Below, one piece after another: positions 10,643 through 24,387 of a stretch of DNA of 64,000 nucleotides. The notes below the pieces were generated by a model. The model did no database searches, was not told the DNA's origin, and was given only the letters and a program-made list of their open reading frames with translations. This DNA is from Porphyridium purpureum. Taxonomy: Eukaryota; Rhodophyta; Bangiophyceae; Porphyridiales; Porphyridiaceae. The position numbers and the translations under genes are program-made. Position 1 is the first letter of the stretch; the number at the start of each line of letters is the position of its first letter. The stretch lies in assembly GCA_008690995.1 (NCBI GenBank), contig VRMN01000015.1:1-64000 (forward strand), read 5' to 3'.

Positions 10643-13600
10643 ATTGTGGAAGAGCAACCCTGGAAGCGTCCAGAATAGCGGAACCTCGACAGAAAAGCGG
10701 CAGAGCCGGTCTCCGTGCAGCCGGCCACTTGGTCAATGCTGCTCTAGGTGGCCTTAGTGACTCCCGGCACAATGTTTAAGCTGTGTCCAGCACCTGGCTG
10801 TCCGACGCCAAAGATTCTGGGTTTATAGGCGTTCGAGTCGCTCAACGACAGAGTGTAGCAAGGTCCATGTCAGGGATGCATTACGAGACCACCTCAATTA
10901 TATGATCGCCACCGCTGACATACTCGTCAGGCAGGCTGGTCATGGCCTAAGAGTCTACTGGCTCGCGGCCGTCCCGATTCCAGCAGTCAGTGCGTTAAAT
11001 AATTGCAGGAAGAATCCCGACGGAAAAGCAAAACGAACTCCGGGAGGAAATCGCTTTTTGTGCAGTTGATGTGCTCACACCGGATCTGGACTTCTTCGCA
11101 AAGCTCTTCCCAGAGTACCTCCTGATAGTCTTCGCGAGCGACAAAAACGTCGGACCTGGCTTCTTTTGCACGACGCGGTGCCCCCTTTCTGTCACATCGC
11201 GGCTCACAGTGGCCTAAGACGACCGCGAGCGATCTGGGTGAGGCATCGGGGTATATTCAATGACTCGCACCGACAGCTCCTGGCCCATAAGGGCGTAGAT
11301 CAACCAATTTTCGTGTGGCAGCAGCCACAATGCCATTGTTCGGCTTTTGTGCGCTCAATTTTATTTTGGGGACTCTCCACTTGCGCACGGAAAGATGGAT
11401 GAGTGAGTGAAGATCCTTTAATCACTTTCCGATAATCAGAAGAAGACAAACATGCGCGCCCCACGTTTTGGCTCGTCGTCATGCTAGATGTTATAAGTGG
11501 TAAAAAAAAAAAAGAGTTGAAAACAAGTTGTCCATCAAGATGAGCTAGTTTGCAGTAAGATAAAATTCTTCGACCAGAGTGCAGGTGTTTCAAATATCTG
11601 GACCAGGCACGTACAGTTGTCATACTATATGCGGGATTGCGCCCCGAACGATTTTTTCTTGTAGTAATGCGCCAATGTAACTACGGGCCAAGGATCGTCT
11701 GTTCAGGGGCTCCGTGGTTGTCCGAAGAGGAAGCGAGCTTTCCTTTTTCGCTAAATTGCACTCAACTGGTGAAATCTCATTCACACGCCTTTTTATTACT
11801 TCTTATCTTCTCATCATTTTCTCTTCGGCCTTCGGCGCGTCCTCAAGCAGATGCGGAACGCTATTTGTGAGAGCAAGCTATTGTGACGCTTTCAGAGTTA
11901 CCATGCTCACCTCTTTGTCCTTTGTACGGTGTGCTCCTACACGCGACCTTTCCTGGCAATTAAGAGCCGAGATCTTTCTTTGTTGGAATAGTGCGCGCAA
12001 CAAAAGATGAATAAAACGGTTCGAGCACAGCTGCCAGGGTGTTTATATTGGGAAAAAGATCATCTGAATTTATTTTGCGTGGTCAATTGTAAGCGTCAAG
12101 ACGTGGAAGAATTCCCACTTTTTTCAATGACAAGCCCGCTAGGTTTGATACCTTGGCAGCTTGCCGCCTGCCGTGATTGCTGTCCAAATATTACTGAACA
12201 TGAATCTGGTTTGGAATTATGCCAACTTATCGCATCCGAGAAATAGGCCAAGCTCGTCGAGGCGTCGTTGATCAAAGACTTCACGGGGTATAAGCAGTCG
12301 AATCATGAGCCTCTTCTCGTTCAATTTCGTTTCACAAGCGCTGCATTTGAACGGTCACTACGAATTCCAAGCCAACCTACGTGAGCTGCTGGTTCCCGGA
12401 AAAGGCTGAAGTCCTGTATGCATAAACTATGCCCGGTCGAATGCAAAATAGTAAGCCTGCAGATCTTAGCCCAAGACGCAGTGCATGACAAGATCACATT
12501 TATTGCTGAACACGACCAAAGGATGTACTCGATCATCACTACGCGTCCCCAGAAAGAAAGTGAAACATATTTGCTATGACTTTTCGGCTTTGGTGGCGTA
12601 TCTCGCATCGCAGAAAGCACAAGTACAATAATTCGCAACCTGCAGCGGAACCAAAACCAATTCGCGGTACGGCAGCTTGAGCAGTTCGCGGACTTCCCCT
12701 TTTAGATACGTCATGCGAGGACCCTGGAACTAGTTCTCTGTCTTCTGAGACGATTTCACCAGTGTTCGAGCAGGACGGGAGAACAACATACACAACATAC
12801 GACGGCCATCATCAAAGGCTACGGAACTCTTGGAACTTCGCCATATTTTGCCAGTTGGACACATTTGAAATGTAGAGTTTCTGAGAATGGACCATGACAT
12901 TGCCACTATATGAGTACAATGAAGTGCGACCAAAACGGATAGAGCACAGTGTCTCTTTTCAAGATTTACTAGCGAGAATGATTTATTTTACAACGAATAG
13001 GATAGAGGTCCGGTAAAGACGGAATGCGGGAGATGTCGAAACGGATAAAGACACTGCACATGTCTGGCCAATGCACAGAAATAGAATATCGGAATAGATC
13101 GTGGTCTCCTTGCATGTATGCGCTTCAAAAATGCGCACATTCGAGTATGCGCTTCGACAGAGACGCGTACAAATTGGCCAGTGCCGGTCGGTCCACAGTC
13201 TCTCAAGCACGTGTGATGGCATGTTTGAGCTTCATCATCGTCTCTACTCCCCTGCATCCTAATAAACCTTGCGTGATAGTATTCTCTACATGTTCTCGAT
13301 GACCTTGAAGCCCGGCGAGTACGCTGAACGGTCTAGAAGCTCCGCATGCTCGTCATACATAAAATTCTTGAGCGGGTAACTTGTGTGCACTGGCCCGTTC
13401 TTTTACTAAAAAAGACATGTTCGGGTTTATCATCCGCCAGCCGCGGTTAAGCACACCGTCATTTTGACGCATGAAAACATAGTTGTCGTCCATAAAGATC
13501 CCGTCAAGGTATTGAACGAGAATCTCTCCTGTCGCAGAAATTGAGTTCTGAGCCATGCAGCCACTGACGTCCGAAAGTCACGCCCAAACGCTTGAAACAG

Positions 13601-13990
13601 CCTTCTTACGCTCTAGCCACGTCTTCTGGAAAGCATCTCGCCCAACCAAGATTGCATGTCTTCTAGTCTGTGAGCACAATTGTGGCCCAACTCATGTGTT
13701 CCAACCAAAAGCGTTTGGTCGAGGCTAGCCTCTTTAGCTCAAATTGAGTGACAGCGGCACATGAGCTGGAATTCTCCTCATGCATGGGCCAGGCTCCTTG
13801 CTTCCCTGCTTCCCATTACATTTAGAACTGGATTAATACCGCAAACACGCAGTGCAGCACGAACTTGACGGTAGCATTTACAGATCCAAGCGTATTGATA
13901 TCATAAAATTCAAGTATGCATCTCTTTGTGCGTTCCGCATTATTCGCAATGACGTCACTATGTACGTAAACGTCTGGATCATGCACCTAT
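10643..13990. other. Unassigned stretch, possibly the rest of the helicase-bearing element
   Basis: Many short frames lie on both strands and none has a family I can name. Upstream parts of a Helitron replicase-helicase would fall here on the minus strand (for example the 13353-13556 frame), but I cannot match them. A GTACAGT word occurs at 11611-11617. Confidence 0.35.
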
Positions 13991-13999
13991 CACCAAACG

Positions 14000-16900
14000 A
14001 CGTGCATCGAGCATTTGAAGTATGTCACAGTTACTTTCCTTTCTTGTCCCACTCCTCAAGGCCCTCAAAGCGTCCTCTTTTCTCATCAGAGAAGTCAAAA
14101 TTGTGATGCATGGTGTCTAAATGAGGCTCTTCACGAGCTTCGCTCGCTGTACTTCTCTCCGTTTTCCTTGCATCGTCCACATGCAACATGCAAGGCTTCC
14201 CAGTACTGCCCCCTATCCAATTTGTGCAACGATTCTGTTGCACGCCATCACACACCCAGGCGCACCGACATTTCCAAATTAAAACTCAAACTTTAATAAG
14301 AATTATCCAACGCTATTCCATATGTCTTTTTGTCCCCATCAGTTTTGGTCGCACCTTGCCTGTCCGAGTTTGATTATACACCCGATGTGGCTTTTTCTGT
14401 CACCGTGGTCTCCAAATGCTTTGTCGATAAAGCACTGGATGCCGCTATGCGGAATGGCTTTCTGCGTGACTCCCAGCTCCTGCGTACCAACGAGGTATAT
14501 CAATAAAGGGCCGAGAATTTTCTCGTCTTGCCTGGTAGGCCGGTGAACGTGACTCGTCAAGAAGGTTGCAGCGGTCAAGAAGTCAGGCCTGCTCCGTTTG
14601 GCTAAATCAAGTACCCGGAAGGTATTTCGGTGACGCTCTCCCGCGCTTGGTGCTCCACAGCCGCAGATGTTTCATCGACTACGAGGAGATCGTTCTGTGC
14701 AGGGATTTGGCTGCGTCCTTGATGTCGCCTTCCCTTATCAGCCTTACGACATACGCTGTCTGCGTGATGCTAGGCACGTGGCCATGATTGGATTGAAAGA
14801 TCATGCCAATGCATTCAAGGTTCTGGCCATGGTGTGGCTGCAGCTTCCCATGCTCTCTCATACCGGAGCATCGACAGGCACTTGGGTGCAATCGCTCCTG
14901 TCGCGGAGGAGTAGCATGTCCTCTACATGCTGCGCGGCACATGCGTTCTTGTCATGCGACGTAAATGCATCTGTCCAGATCGCTCGGTGTCAGCCCGACT
15001 CCCGCAGAGCTTCTACACGCTTGATCGCGCCAGTGTTACCGCTTGTACGACATTCATCGAGTACTCTCTTCAACATGCAGACCAACGTTCCGGTCTCGTT
15101 CACGTTTTCATCCAGCCTCTTATTCATCTCCCGCATGTATCCTTCGAGCTCCTTCCCGAGCTTCGCATCTATCGGTGGCTCGCCGTACGGCATCGCGATA
15201 TTCAGATGGGTTACTGGGAAGTCGATGAGGGCAGCGTGTCACCCCTTGGACGCTACCAGCGTCGCAACTGCTAGCAATGCCTTGGTGGCTACCCTATGTC
15301 TGGTCATTTTAATGCTTCGAGCTAGCCGATCACTCCCTTTTGGTTTGGCAAAGCGCACCACTTCTGCGGCATCATGAGCTTACATGTAGCCACGTTATAA
15401 AACAAGCCCATGCTCTTTCTGCGTTGCCGGCTAGATACATTGAAATACCCTCTGTTGCCCGAATTACTACCTTGATTTGATGATGCACTTTTGGTAATAA
15501 GATAATCGCCAAATGCCAGTGCGAAGTCAGTCTTCCGGCTGGGCATGCGGCCTGTCATGCGTTCTCGCGCTGAATGCGCGTCTAGCAACCACGTCTTTCC
15601 TTCCACAAGGCTGTCACGATGGGGTGCATATCTCACGAGCCGTGGGGTGAGCGCAGTTGGTAGCTTTACTTGGAGGTCATGGATGACGAACCTTGCAATT
15701 TCCTTCAGAGTTCGAATAGCACGCTCCTTCACTGGGACTGCCTCAGTGACGGTGGTCACGTTGACCAAGATGCTCTGGTTTTGAAGCATCCCCTTGATTA
15801 CGACACTGCCTGACTCCAGGTCTGCGCGGACCATTCTGATTCTCAATTTTTGTGATTTGAGAGGGGGGATCTGATTCTAAAGCGCGGTGTGCAGTTTCCA
15901 CTCTGACTTGGAGCTCGCCAGCGCGCACAGAACGTTGTTCATTTTCTTGACCAAATATAGTGAAAAGATGAATTCTGGGATCAACATCAAGTCAAAATGA
16001 AGCTCCCGGTCTGTTTCCTCCTCTCTCTTTGAGCAATTGTCGGTACGTTCCGGCTTTTGTGGCTCGTTGCCTTGCCCTGGATGGCGACAGTGTGTTGGTC
16101 CATGATATGCGTGGATGCGTCAGCGTCAAGTGTTGAGAGGCTTGTGCCGGGAAGGTAGCCGTGTTGGAGCATTTTTCTTTAGAACTCCATCGGACGGAAA
16201 GAACAGGCGACGCTGCAACTCTCGCAATCCCGCTGCGTACTTGAGCTGGTCGTGCGTGCACGTGGTGGTGTCCGCATTGTGTGACAGGCGACAGTGCGCT
16301 GCAAAGGCAGAATATTCAGATTTTACTTTTATAATATTTTTTACATCGTTGAATGATGCCATACGCAAACCATCTGATAGATTCCTGGGCAGTATCGTGC
16401 CTCTTTCCTTGCAAACGACTGTGAAAGCGTCTTCTCGGGGGTCGTACACCACTTCGTAACCAGCCTGGACCAATCTTGCGAATGAGTATACATTTCCGGA
16501 GGCCCTGTGAGAATAGTATACTTCCCCGAAGGCAGAGTCACCCCCCATGTTGATCAATGTTCCTCCGGCTTCCTTCTCGATACCATGCATGACAATTGGC
16601 CTGTCCGATTTCCTCAGCTTCGTCAAGATTTGACCATTTGCGAACAGGTGTTCGTTCGCCATCGTATCCAACCCGGTCATCTCGTTCTCTGCGTCGGTTG
16701 TACCGTGTGAGCTCACCCTCCGCACCAGGCTGTACCATCATGCCTGCTCATGCTCGGTACCATTGATCGCGGTCTTCCTCTCACCGTCTACGGTCACGGC
16801 CCTTTTCACTGTCGAGCGTACATCCAGCTTATTCCTGAACTTGGCGATCTCTGCCGCCAGCTCGCTCATACGCCTCTCCAGGTCGAACAAGATTTTATCC

Positions 16901-18089
16901 TCCAGCGTTTGGTCCAATTCCACCTTTTTCTTCTTTTGGCTTTCGGTCACGGTATGCCCCGATCGATGACAGAAGTCGCACCTGATCTTTCTCTTTTTGC
17001 TCTTGCTGACATCTACTTGTGTGTGCTAAAGGCTGTCGTCATCGCTCGGAGAGTCCCCGGCTCCCAGCCACGCCGACGCCGTGGTCGGCGGAAATTTGAA
17101 TGTGCTGAGATACATATCAAGCTCTCACACGTTGGCAAATATACGATTCTAGTTGCTGGCTTCGCACAGTGGGTCTGAGTTCATTGTGTCCGAGAGCCGT
17201 GTTCCAAACTCTACCGCGTGCACTCATCCGCCATGAGAGTTTGTTTCATTGGCCTGCGCACTGTCAATGCTGCATTGAAACCTCATTCTGAACTTTGGGG
17301 TGTTTCGTCACGCCTCACTGTCAGCTTCTGGAATCGGTCTAAAGCATGTGCGTGGCACTCGTCGACAGTCGCACCAATAGGTATAATATGGACCGTAACG
17401 ACGAGCTCATTGAGCTTGAAAGAATCGATCCGGGTTCCCTGCAGCTCCTCAGACTGGGTCATTCTTCCCAGTGCCTCTATGGAAGCCAGCGAAAGCTGTG
17501 CCAACATGACAGCGTAGATCTTTGAGCGGGTAAAGCCAGCCTCGCTCCTCTAATTCACATAATTACCGACCTACGCCTTTTCCATCTCCTTCGCCAGCCA
17601 GCTGGCCGGCTCGTCGCTGCCAGGAAGCGCAGATCCGGGCGGATACGCGGGAGTGCTGAGCTCTACCACTTTGCCAATCGGTCCAAACTCCCTTTGTGTG
17701 TACGTCAAGATCTCATTGATCCACTGTATGGCTTCTTCCGCGGGCCACATGTTGCCCTCGTACTTACGCAGAGCCAAGCTTTCGACGACCCCGTGCGCCT
17801 CTATACAGGCGCCTTTCTTTGCGCTCTGCATGAGTACACAGATGCCTCGGACACGGCACTTGCGCCCAACTTGCGTCCCACGAGTAATGTCTTGCGGCGT
17901 CTTGCAAGGGTGCCGGCTTCTTGATGGTGATGCTTTTTTGAAAGCTTTCCGCCCGTACGAAGCAACTGCATGAACCATTTTTGGATAATATGTTGTAACG
18001 GTGCGACGGTATAGGTGTGCGCCCATGCACGCGGGATGCATGTCCCAATTGTGCACCTGCAGCCTGGTGCGCGTCACTGGCGACAGCAC
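14000..18089 (-). mobile_element. Decayed Copia-type retrotransposon (fossil I)
   Basis: The minus-strand order matches a Copia element. Gag-like sequence lies at about 17.3-18.1 kb. A CCHC knuckle (CDFCHRSGH) is near 16.95 kb and a protease-like segment (GLDTMANEHLF) near 16.65 kb. Integrase and linker sequence falls at 15.3-16.4 kb, RT fragments at 14.7-15.2 kb, and an RNase H segment (DHGDRKSHIGCII) near 14.4 kb. It is a different lineage from the young element at 1999-6970. It is broken many times and looks old. No LTR pair was identified with confidence. Confidence 0.75.
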
Positions 18090-20022
18090 GCGAGCGCCGT
18101 CATTGCTGGCGGCGAGTACGAATGCAGTACCGCAGGGTGTATAATTTCTTGCGGTGTAAGGCAGTGCATGAGTGTGAGCGGAGCGGCCTTACATGATTTT
18201 CAAGCGCGAAAGGTTATTGAGCGCAGAAGGCGGACACGCACCTATGCAGGCAAGAAGTATTGCTGCCGGCTTGTCCGCAGTTTTGTACTTGGATAAATAG
18301 TGGAAAGCTGCTGGTTGCACCATGCTTCTTATCCGATCCGTCCCGCGGATCGGTTTCTTTGTTTTCACCGCTTAACGAGAAAGACGCGGTTACCTCTAGT
18401 CCCAAGCACGACGCAAGCAGGTTTTCGGGCCTCCAGCTATCACGAGCGCGCTTCCTGCGGCTTTGTATCCAGTCTTCTCGTATATTTATCGCCCGTATAC
18501 CTATGACTAGGTGAATATGACAACCTCGTCATTTTCCGGCAGCTTTCCCACTTCTCTCTGCTCCGTCCCGCTTTCTCTCTCTCCTATTTATTCACTCCTT
18601 TTTACTCCCTCGCACTCCCTCTCCTCACCCATTGGCAGCACTTCTAACTTGCACAAAGCCCGTTGTCCACTTAGCCAACAAGGGCTTTGCGTATCTTATT
18701 GAACACCTGAAGACTCCTCGTCACCTACGTTTACTTCTCCACCCGCAAAATAGCCAATGCGCTCACACAGATTGCTTCGAAGGAACACTGCGTTACCTTC
18801 GTTATCCTCAGCACTTTAAGGTTCTACCCCATTCTGATTCTCTCACCGTTTTAAGCATCTAGTTTGTCCAAGAATATCGCTCGAACTCGTCTTCCAATTG
18901 TGTCTGCGACGTCTCAACTCGAAATCAGGCGGCTTTTACCTCAATCGTCCGCTAGTACGCCCAGGCCGGAGTACGGGTTCCTATGCGACTTCCACCTCAG
19001 GGTCATGCCACTCGAGTTTCGCATTCGCCAAGCTACTCTTTACTATCCGCCGCTCCAGCTCACGGTCGCTCTTGAACCGGTTGTTCTGGTCCAGAACCCT
19101 TCGCACACGTTGCTGGCTGGCCTGTAGAGCCAGTGCCTGCAGCCTTAGGCTCTTATTGTTTGCTGTATGCATTGCTCATCACAACACTCAGGGTTAGCAG
19201 AATTGGCGGCTTGCTTACACAGAAGGTAGTAATCGGTAAACAAAGGGCTCCTTACTGGCTACATGAGTTTGCTCTATGCTCAGTGAGTTCCTTCTGGTGA
19301 CGAGAGGAGTGAAGAACTACTCGAATTGGAGTGGAGAGGGCCTATTCATGAAGGCCGAGCTCGCAGAAAATTAGGCACGCAGGACGTGGTGGTAGACTGC
19401 CCGTGAGCCGCAGTGCTGTGGTAGTGCAGAATGAGAACGGCTCTTTATCTACGGCTATGTAAATAAAATGGGTCACAGCGAGAAATAAATTGACTGAAAG
19501 CAATGGTCTCTACTTACATGGTAAGCTCCTCGGTCTACCCTAGAGAATAGGCTGCCCATGCCCTCGTACCCAGCCTTCCTCAGCCCCGCAAAAAGAGAAC
19601 CAACCCTCGACCCCATTGGCCCCGTCGGCCCTACCTTTCACTCTTTACTGGCCGCGGCTTACATCCGCTTTTTAGATCCATCCTAACCCTACCTCTTGCT
19701 CTACCTTTTATGAAAACTGCGAATAAATGCACGGCCCCTTCACAAAGAAATCGAGCCTATCTTTCATCTTTAGCTGTCGAACATTTTTCTTTGTTTTTGA
19801 TTACCTTTAGCAGACGATTGCCACCTTCTTAACCGAGCGGGCTTCGTCCAAGCCCAGCGCAGTGCACATGAGGTCATCGCCGGGCGCTCTTCCCTGAAAA
19901 GGCTCAAAGGCCTTTCGTCTCGCAACTTTTGGACCGCATGCCCACGGGTTACGGTGGTCCCTCAGATTCTCATAGATCAGGTTTCCACCAGGGTTGTGTG
20001 GGTACATTACGAGTACAGTGGA
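18090..20022. other. Pyrimidine-rich stretch, possible LTR relics
   Basis: I find no gene. A long CT-rich run at about 18540-18625 and a CCCCATTGGCCCCGTCGGCC-like block near 19612 have weaker counterparts at 23.73-23.78 kb and 23.99-24.03 kb. That would fit LTR remnants on either side of the fossil at 20.0-23.4 kb. The similarity is by eye and only partial. Confidence 0.3.
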
Positions 20023-23000
20023 TCAAATGGTCAAGGGGGTAAAGCGGAGGAGGTCATTCAAGACGGGTTTCGACAGAGTCGCTTTTGCGTGTGTCCACTG
20101 GGAATGTAAAATCCAATGACAGTGAGTCTGACTTTGATATTCCCCTTCGCGAGAGACTAGGCTGGGTGCCATGGAGGATAAGCTGATTGAGCGAGGCGAT
20201 GTTTTGTAGTGCGCCTCGTTTGTTGCGGGTCTGCGAGATTGCTGCCACCTTTTACCCACTCAGTGCAAACACCGTCCGTGATGATAGCATCCCTGATGGC
20301 GTTAATGTCCGGAACGACCAATGGAAGCTTGGGCGCATTGAGGTGAGCAAGTGGTCAACCGTGCCCTTGCTGTCTGCGCGTAGGATGACAATGAAGTCTC
20401 TTCCGAACGCTTCAACAAAAAACATTCCCCTGATGTGTAGAGCTTGTTCCATCCCAATTATCAGCGCTTCTACCTCAGCATAAAATGTGCAGTAGGTCAC
20501 TCGCTTAGACTTGCTGCTTTCCCAATCCAGCATAAAGGACAATCCTTGACAGTCTGTCAATAAAAGCAACTATGCCGCCTAGCAGGATGCTACATGTTTC
20601 CCGAACGGAAAACGGGCGTCAGAAAAAATTATGAGTTGAGCCGATATGAAGTCAAAGGCGGCAGAATAAAAGATTTTTGCTAGAGTTTGGAGCAGCTTCT
20701 TCGTGACTCCCTTGATGTCGCGCAGTGCTTGTACGGGCAGAGAAGAAAGATGCTCAATATATGAGAAGCTGTGAGTAATGCAAATGGAAAAACCGTCATC
20801 CCAAGCCCATTGATTGATTAGGCGAGTTTCTGATTGAGTTTCTCAGCGGATGGAGGTACTGTGTCTTGTCCACGAGGTTTCAATGCGCAGTGAATCTTTT
20901 CTGCCCAGGGCGAAATATCAATGAAAATGACTTCACAAAAACGGGCAACGTCACAGTCGATGTACGGAAAAAAGGTTGGTCACAAGTTGTGATGAGCCAA
21001 AACGCTGTGCGAAGCGCAGAAGAAAGCGTTCGAACTTTCTTGAATCAGCAAGACACCAAAGGTCATCCACGTACTTCAGTACGATTATCTCTCCATCGAA
21101 TACTTGTGGGAAAAGTATGGATTGCACGAGCCCTAGCCCGACGATCTCTGCGTCGCTCCCGCAGCAGCCATTGGTCGCCGGCATCCTTGAGACCGAATGA
21201 TTTGGCGACGAGGTTCCACAGTACTTACCATGGTTTAAGCAATGCGCTGGCCGCACGTAAACCTCTAGATCCATAGGTGCACCTTGTAAATACTGCCGAG
21301 TCACATCGAAATTCGCGTGTATCAATTCGAAAAAAAATGACGGCAAAAGCCAAGACTATGCGGATCGCAACGAGCGGAGGCGGCGTGGCGTCGCCCCGGA
21401 CATCGTCTTTGTCATGGTCGTTGTGGCCCAAAAGCAAAGCCAGGCCTTGAGCTTTCCCTGTGATACGGCTTGCTCATCAACCATGTCAATATGTTTCGGT
21501 TTGGAAAGCACGTGCCTGTCACTTACATTTACCATCACGGGAACATAGTGCAAAAGCACGGTTTACTGGTCTCTCCACTCCGACATTTCAGACTTTAGAG
21601 CTGCTTCGAAGATTGCAAGTGAACAGTGCGAGTTGATGGCGGCATTGTGTTCAAAGATTTTGTTGCCAAAAGGCATGAAGAAGCGCGAGACCTCCGCAGG
21701 ACATGGAGCCATCATGGTTTTTGTGAGCTTCTGCAAAGCGCAACGCGGACATTCTTTACGTCGCTAAAGTTTACATTTAGCATGAGCGAATAGCCATTCG
21801 TCATCGTTTGGTTGATCCTCGTGAGCGCGGTTTGTTCCGGCAGGGTCCTCTTTTTGAAACTCGTTGTCGCACAGGGTGGCGCGGTTTTCAACTTCTCGGT
21901 CGAAGGATTTGTCTTAATCTGAAGAAGATGACTCGATTTGTGATGATTGGTTCATGGCGGTAGTGTGTCTAAGCTTGAGTCATCGTTTCGGTAGCTGTAA
22001 GACCTAATTGGTTGGAACCTTGGTGCGCGTTTAAGGTCCTCAAGGGCGACAAAGCGATGGTTGCCGCGGTCCATCACATGGAATCCAGCGCCGTCGGAAG
22101 TTTCAGCGGCGGCTGCCCTCCACGCGGTTGCTGTATTCTGCTTCCATCCATTCTTTAAGAAAACATAGACTGCTTCTGGGACAAGGCTTAGAGCATCGGC
22201 TTCGCTTAGTGAAGGTGAAGGTCTGGTTGCCAGGAGTCTTGTGCGGGCCAGCCGCTTTGATTCGCGCATGCAACATTCTGGCTGCAGCGGTGGATAAAGT
22301 CCGTTACTGCCGATGAAACGTTTGTAGCCTCGAGCCGTCTCAAATGTCGAGGCAGGACGATCACCATTAGCAATGTTGCACAGGAATGTAGCTCGCGAAA
22401 TGTAGCCAGCAACCGAGACTTCTCGACGCGAGACAGGCATGCTCTCCTGCAGTCAATGGCAGTCCTCGTGGATCTCCTGGTTCTTACGCTCCACAATCCA
22501 CATATTTGGATCTCGACGCGCCGGCATCATTGCAAAACGAATGTCAGATGCGCAAGAGTATGCTTGCTTCCTCTTGCCTGCGAAGGCTGCGTCGGCCTTC
22601 ACGATTACGAAAGCGCCGTATATGTCAAATGATGCAACAGCAGGGCCGTGGACGACCGAGGAATCGTGCAAAGACTTCAGGGGAAAGACCTCGCTGGAGG
22701 CAGTCGTATCGTCGACAACAAGAAGCAAAGGCTTTGTCCGCACACCACACTTAACATGCACGACATTCATGGAGACGCGTTCCCCGAAATGGGACGCTAC
22801 AGATGAGAAGATGGCTTACAGAAGCGAACTCCGGGAACAGACAGGGCATTCTGCCACCTCCCGAATTTTGTCACAGATCTTGAGCTCGAGCGAAGCACTA
22901 ATTTCGTCCCTGCGAAGTTGGATGTTCTCGATGTTCGCAATGCAGTGATGCGTACAAGCATTGAGCTAGCGTACCGCATCTGCTGGATAAGGCCAATAGT

Positions 23001-23366
23001 TGATACATAACTGACGGTAGGAGTGGGTAACTCGACGTCCTGAAGGTCGCCAATTGTCGCGGTTTGCAGTACGTCGCCTTCCAGGTTGTCGATCGTGTCA
23101 TGAAGGCGGGCATGGTGAAGTACGTGGTTCCAAATGATACACGAGGAGGAGTCTTCTGCGACGAAGCTTTCCACGTGGATACAGGGAGTTACCGAAACCC
23201 AATTACATCGAATGGTCTTTGTAGGAATTTTACCGGAAGAGCCGGAGCCAGAGCAATGGAGCTTCGAGTCTTGATCCCTTTGCGGAAGAATCGGAACACC
23301 AATCTTGGCGTCTTGTGCCCGATCCACGCCGCTCTTGACCACGCCAGTACAAACGACAGCGTGCAT
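20023..23366 (-). mobile_element. Decayed Copia-type retrotransposon (fossil II)
   Basis: On the minus strand a protease/gag-pre-integrase-like part lies at 22.8-23.4 kb. Integrase-like sequence (LLLVVDDTT, WIVERKNQEIH) is at 22.45-22.77 kb, a linker at 21.95-22.44 kb, RT (YLQGAPMDLEVYVRP, YVDDL) at 20.95-21.35 kb and an RNase H-like segment at 20.25-20.57 kb. The order is that of Copia. It is broken in many places, so it is old. A GTACAGT word sits at 20013-20019, beyond its 3' end. Confidence 0.75.
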
Positions 23367-23419
23367 GTAATTACTGATGAGTGTGGTCGCGGAGTCAGCG
23401 AAGGTTGCATCTGATGGAT

Positions 23420-24387
23420 GACTAATCAGCCGTTTGCTCGTGACCCGGGTAGAGGCGTCAGCAAATGGTTCTGCTTCAGCAGATGCATCTGTATGCCTTT
23501 TACTGTGCTTCTCTTTATTCCGCCGCTGGTTCTTTGGGAACTTCTCTTACCACGCCGACCAATGATCAGTTCACTTGCAAGCAGGGCACGGGCCCCTTCT
23601 TCTCAATTGCACAGGACACAACGTTTTTGGCTTGATCAGTCTTTGAGATCAATACGGCATCCATCGACTTCACAGAAGGCTTCCGTGTCCACGAAGGCCT
23701 GTATGATAGTACATGAATGCTTTTTCTCACCCTTCCTCCATCTCCCCCTTTTACTCTTGCCTCTCTCGCCTCCTTGTTAATCAAGCGATCTTCTCTCTTG
23801 AAGTCCGCCGTTAACGACGGACTTGCATAGTAGGTGGCCGGGCTAGCGCTAAGTCTAATGAAGTGTGGATTACACAGCAAGTGAAAATCAATTGAACACC
23901 TCTTTGTCTTCATCTGCCACGTCGCGGTCCTTCGCGGCCGAGGACGTCACTTGTCCCCTTTCCACAGCCTCGCAGCTATGGAGCCCCAAGTTATACCCCA
24001 CTCCAAGTGGCCCTATCGGCCTTCCCTTTTACAAGGTAGCTAGCGCGCCTTGGGCAGCACGCTTAAATACTCTAATCTATCCACTGTGGAATCCCTGTAA
24101 TAGCTGGAGGCGCCAGTGAGAACGAGGGTTGGATCTAGAGGGTACAAAGCAGTGGTGCGGCGGGAGGTACAGTGAATGTGGAGAATATCATGACACACCT
24201 TTTACAACAAAAAAGATAAATTACGTGAAGTGAGCTTTGCCACTCCGACATCCTGCTCTTTTGTGCAGATGTTTGTGAATGCTTGAACTTAGCGTCTGTC
24301 TTGCACTTCTCTTTTTATTGTGTGAGCGCAAAGGATGGCTGTGACTCAAGCTACGTACATACCCGTCGACCTGCAACGATCGCGTAC
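23420..24387. other. Spacer between two Copia fossils
   Basis: I see no gene. It contains a CT-rich run near 23.73-23.78 kb, and at 24163-24173 a GGGAGGTACAGT string very like the GGAGGTACAGT of the young Copia LTR. Part of this stretch may therefore be an LTR remnant. Confidence 0.35.

Noticed and set aside
15043-15377. Plus-strand frames between 14.6 and 15.4 kb as host genes
   Set aside because: They are antisense to reverse-transcriptase remnants of Copia fossil I.
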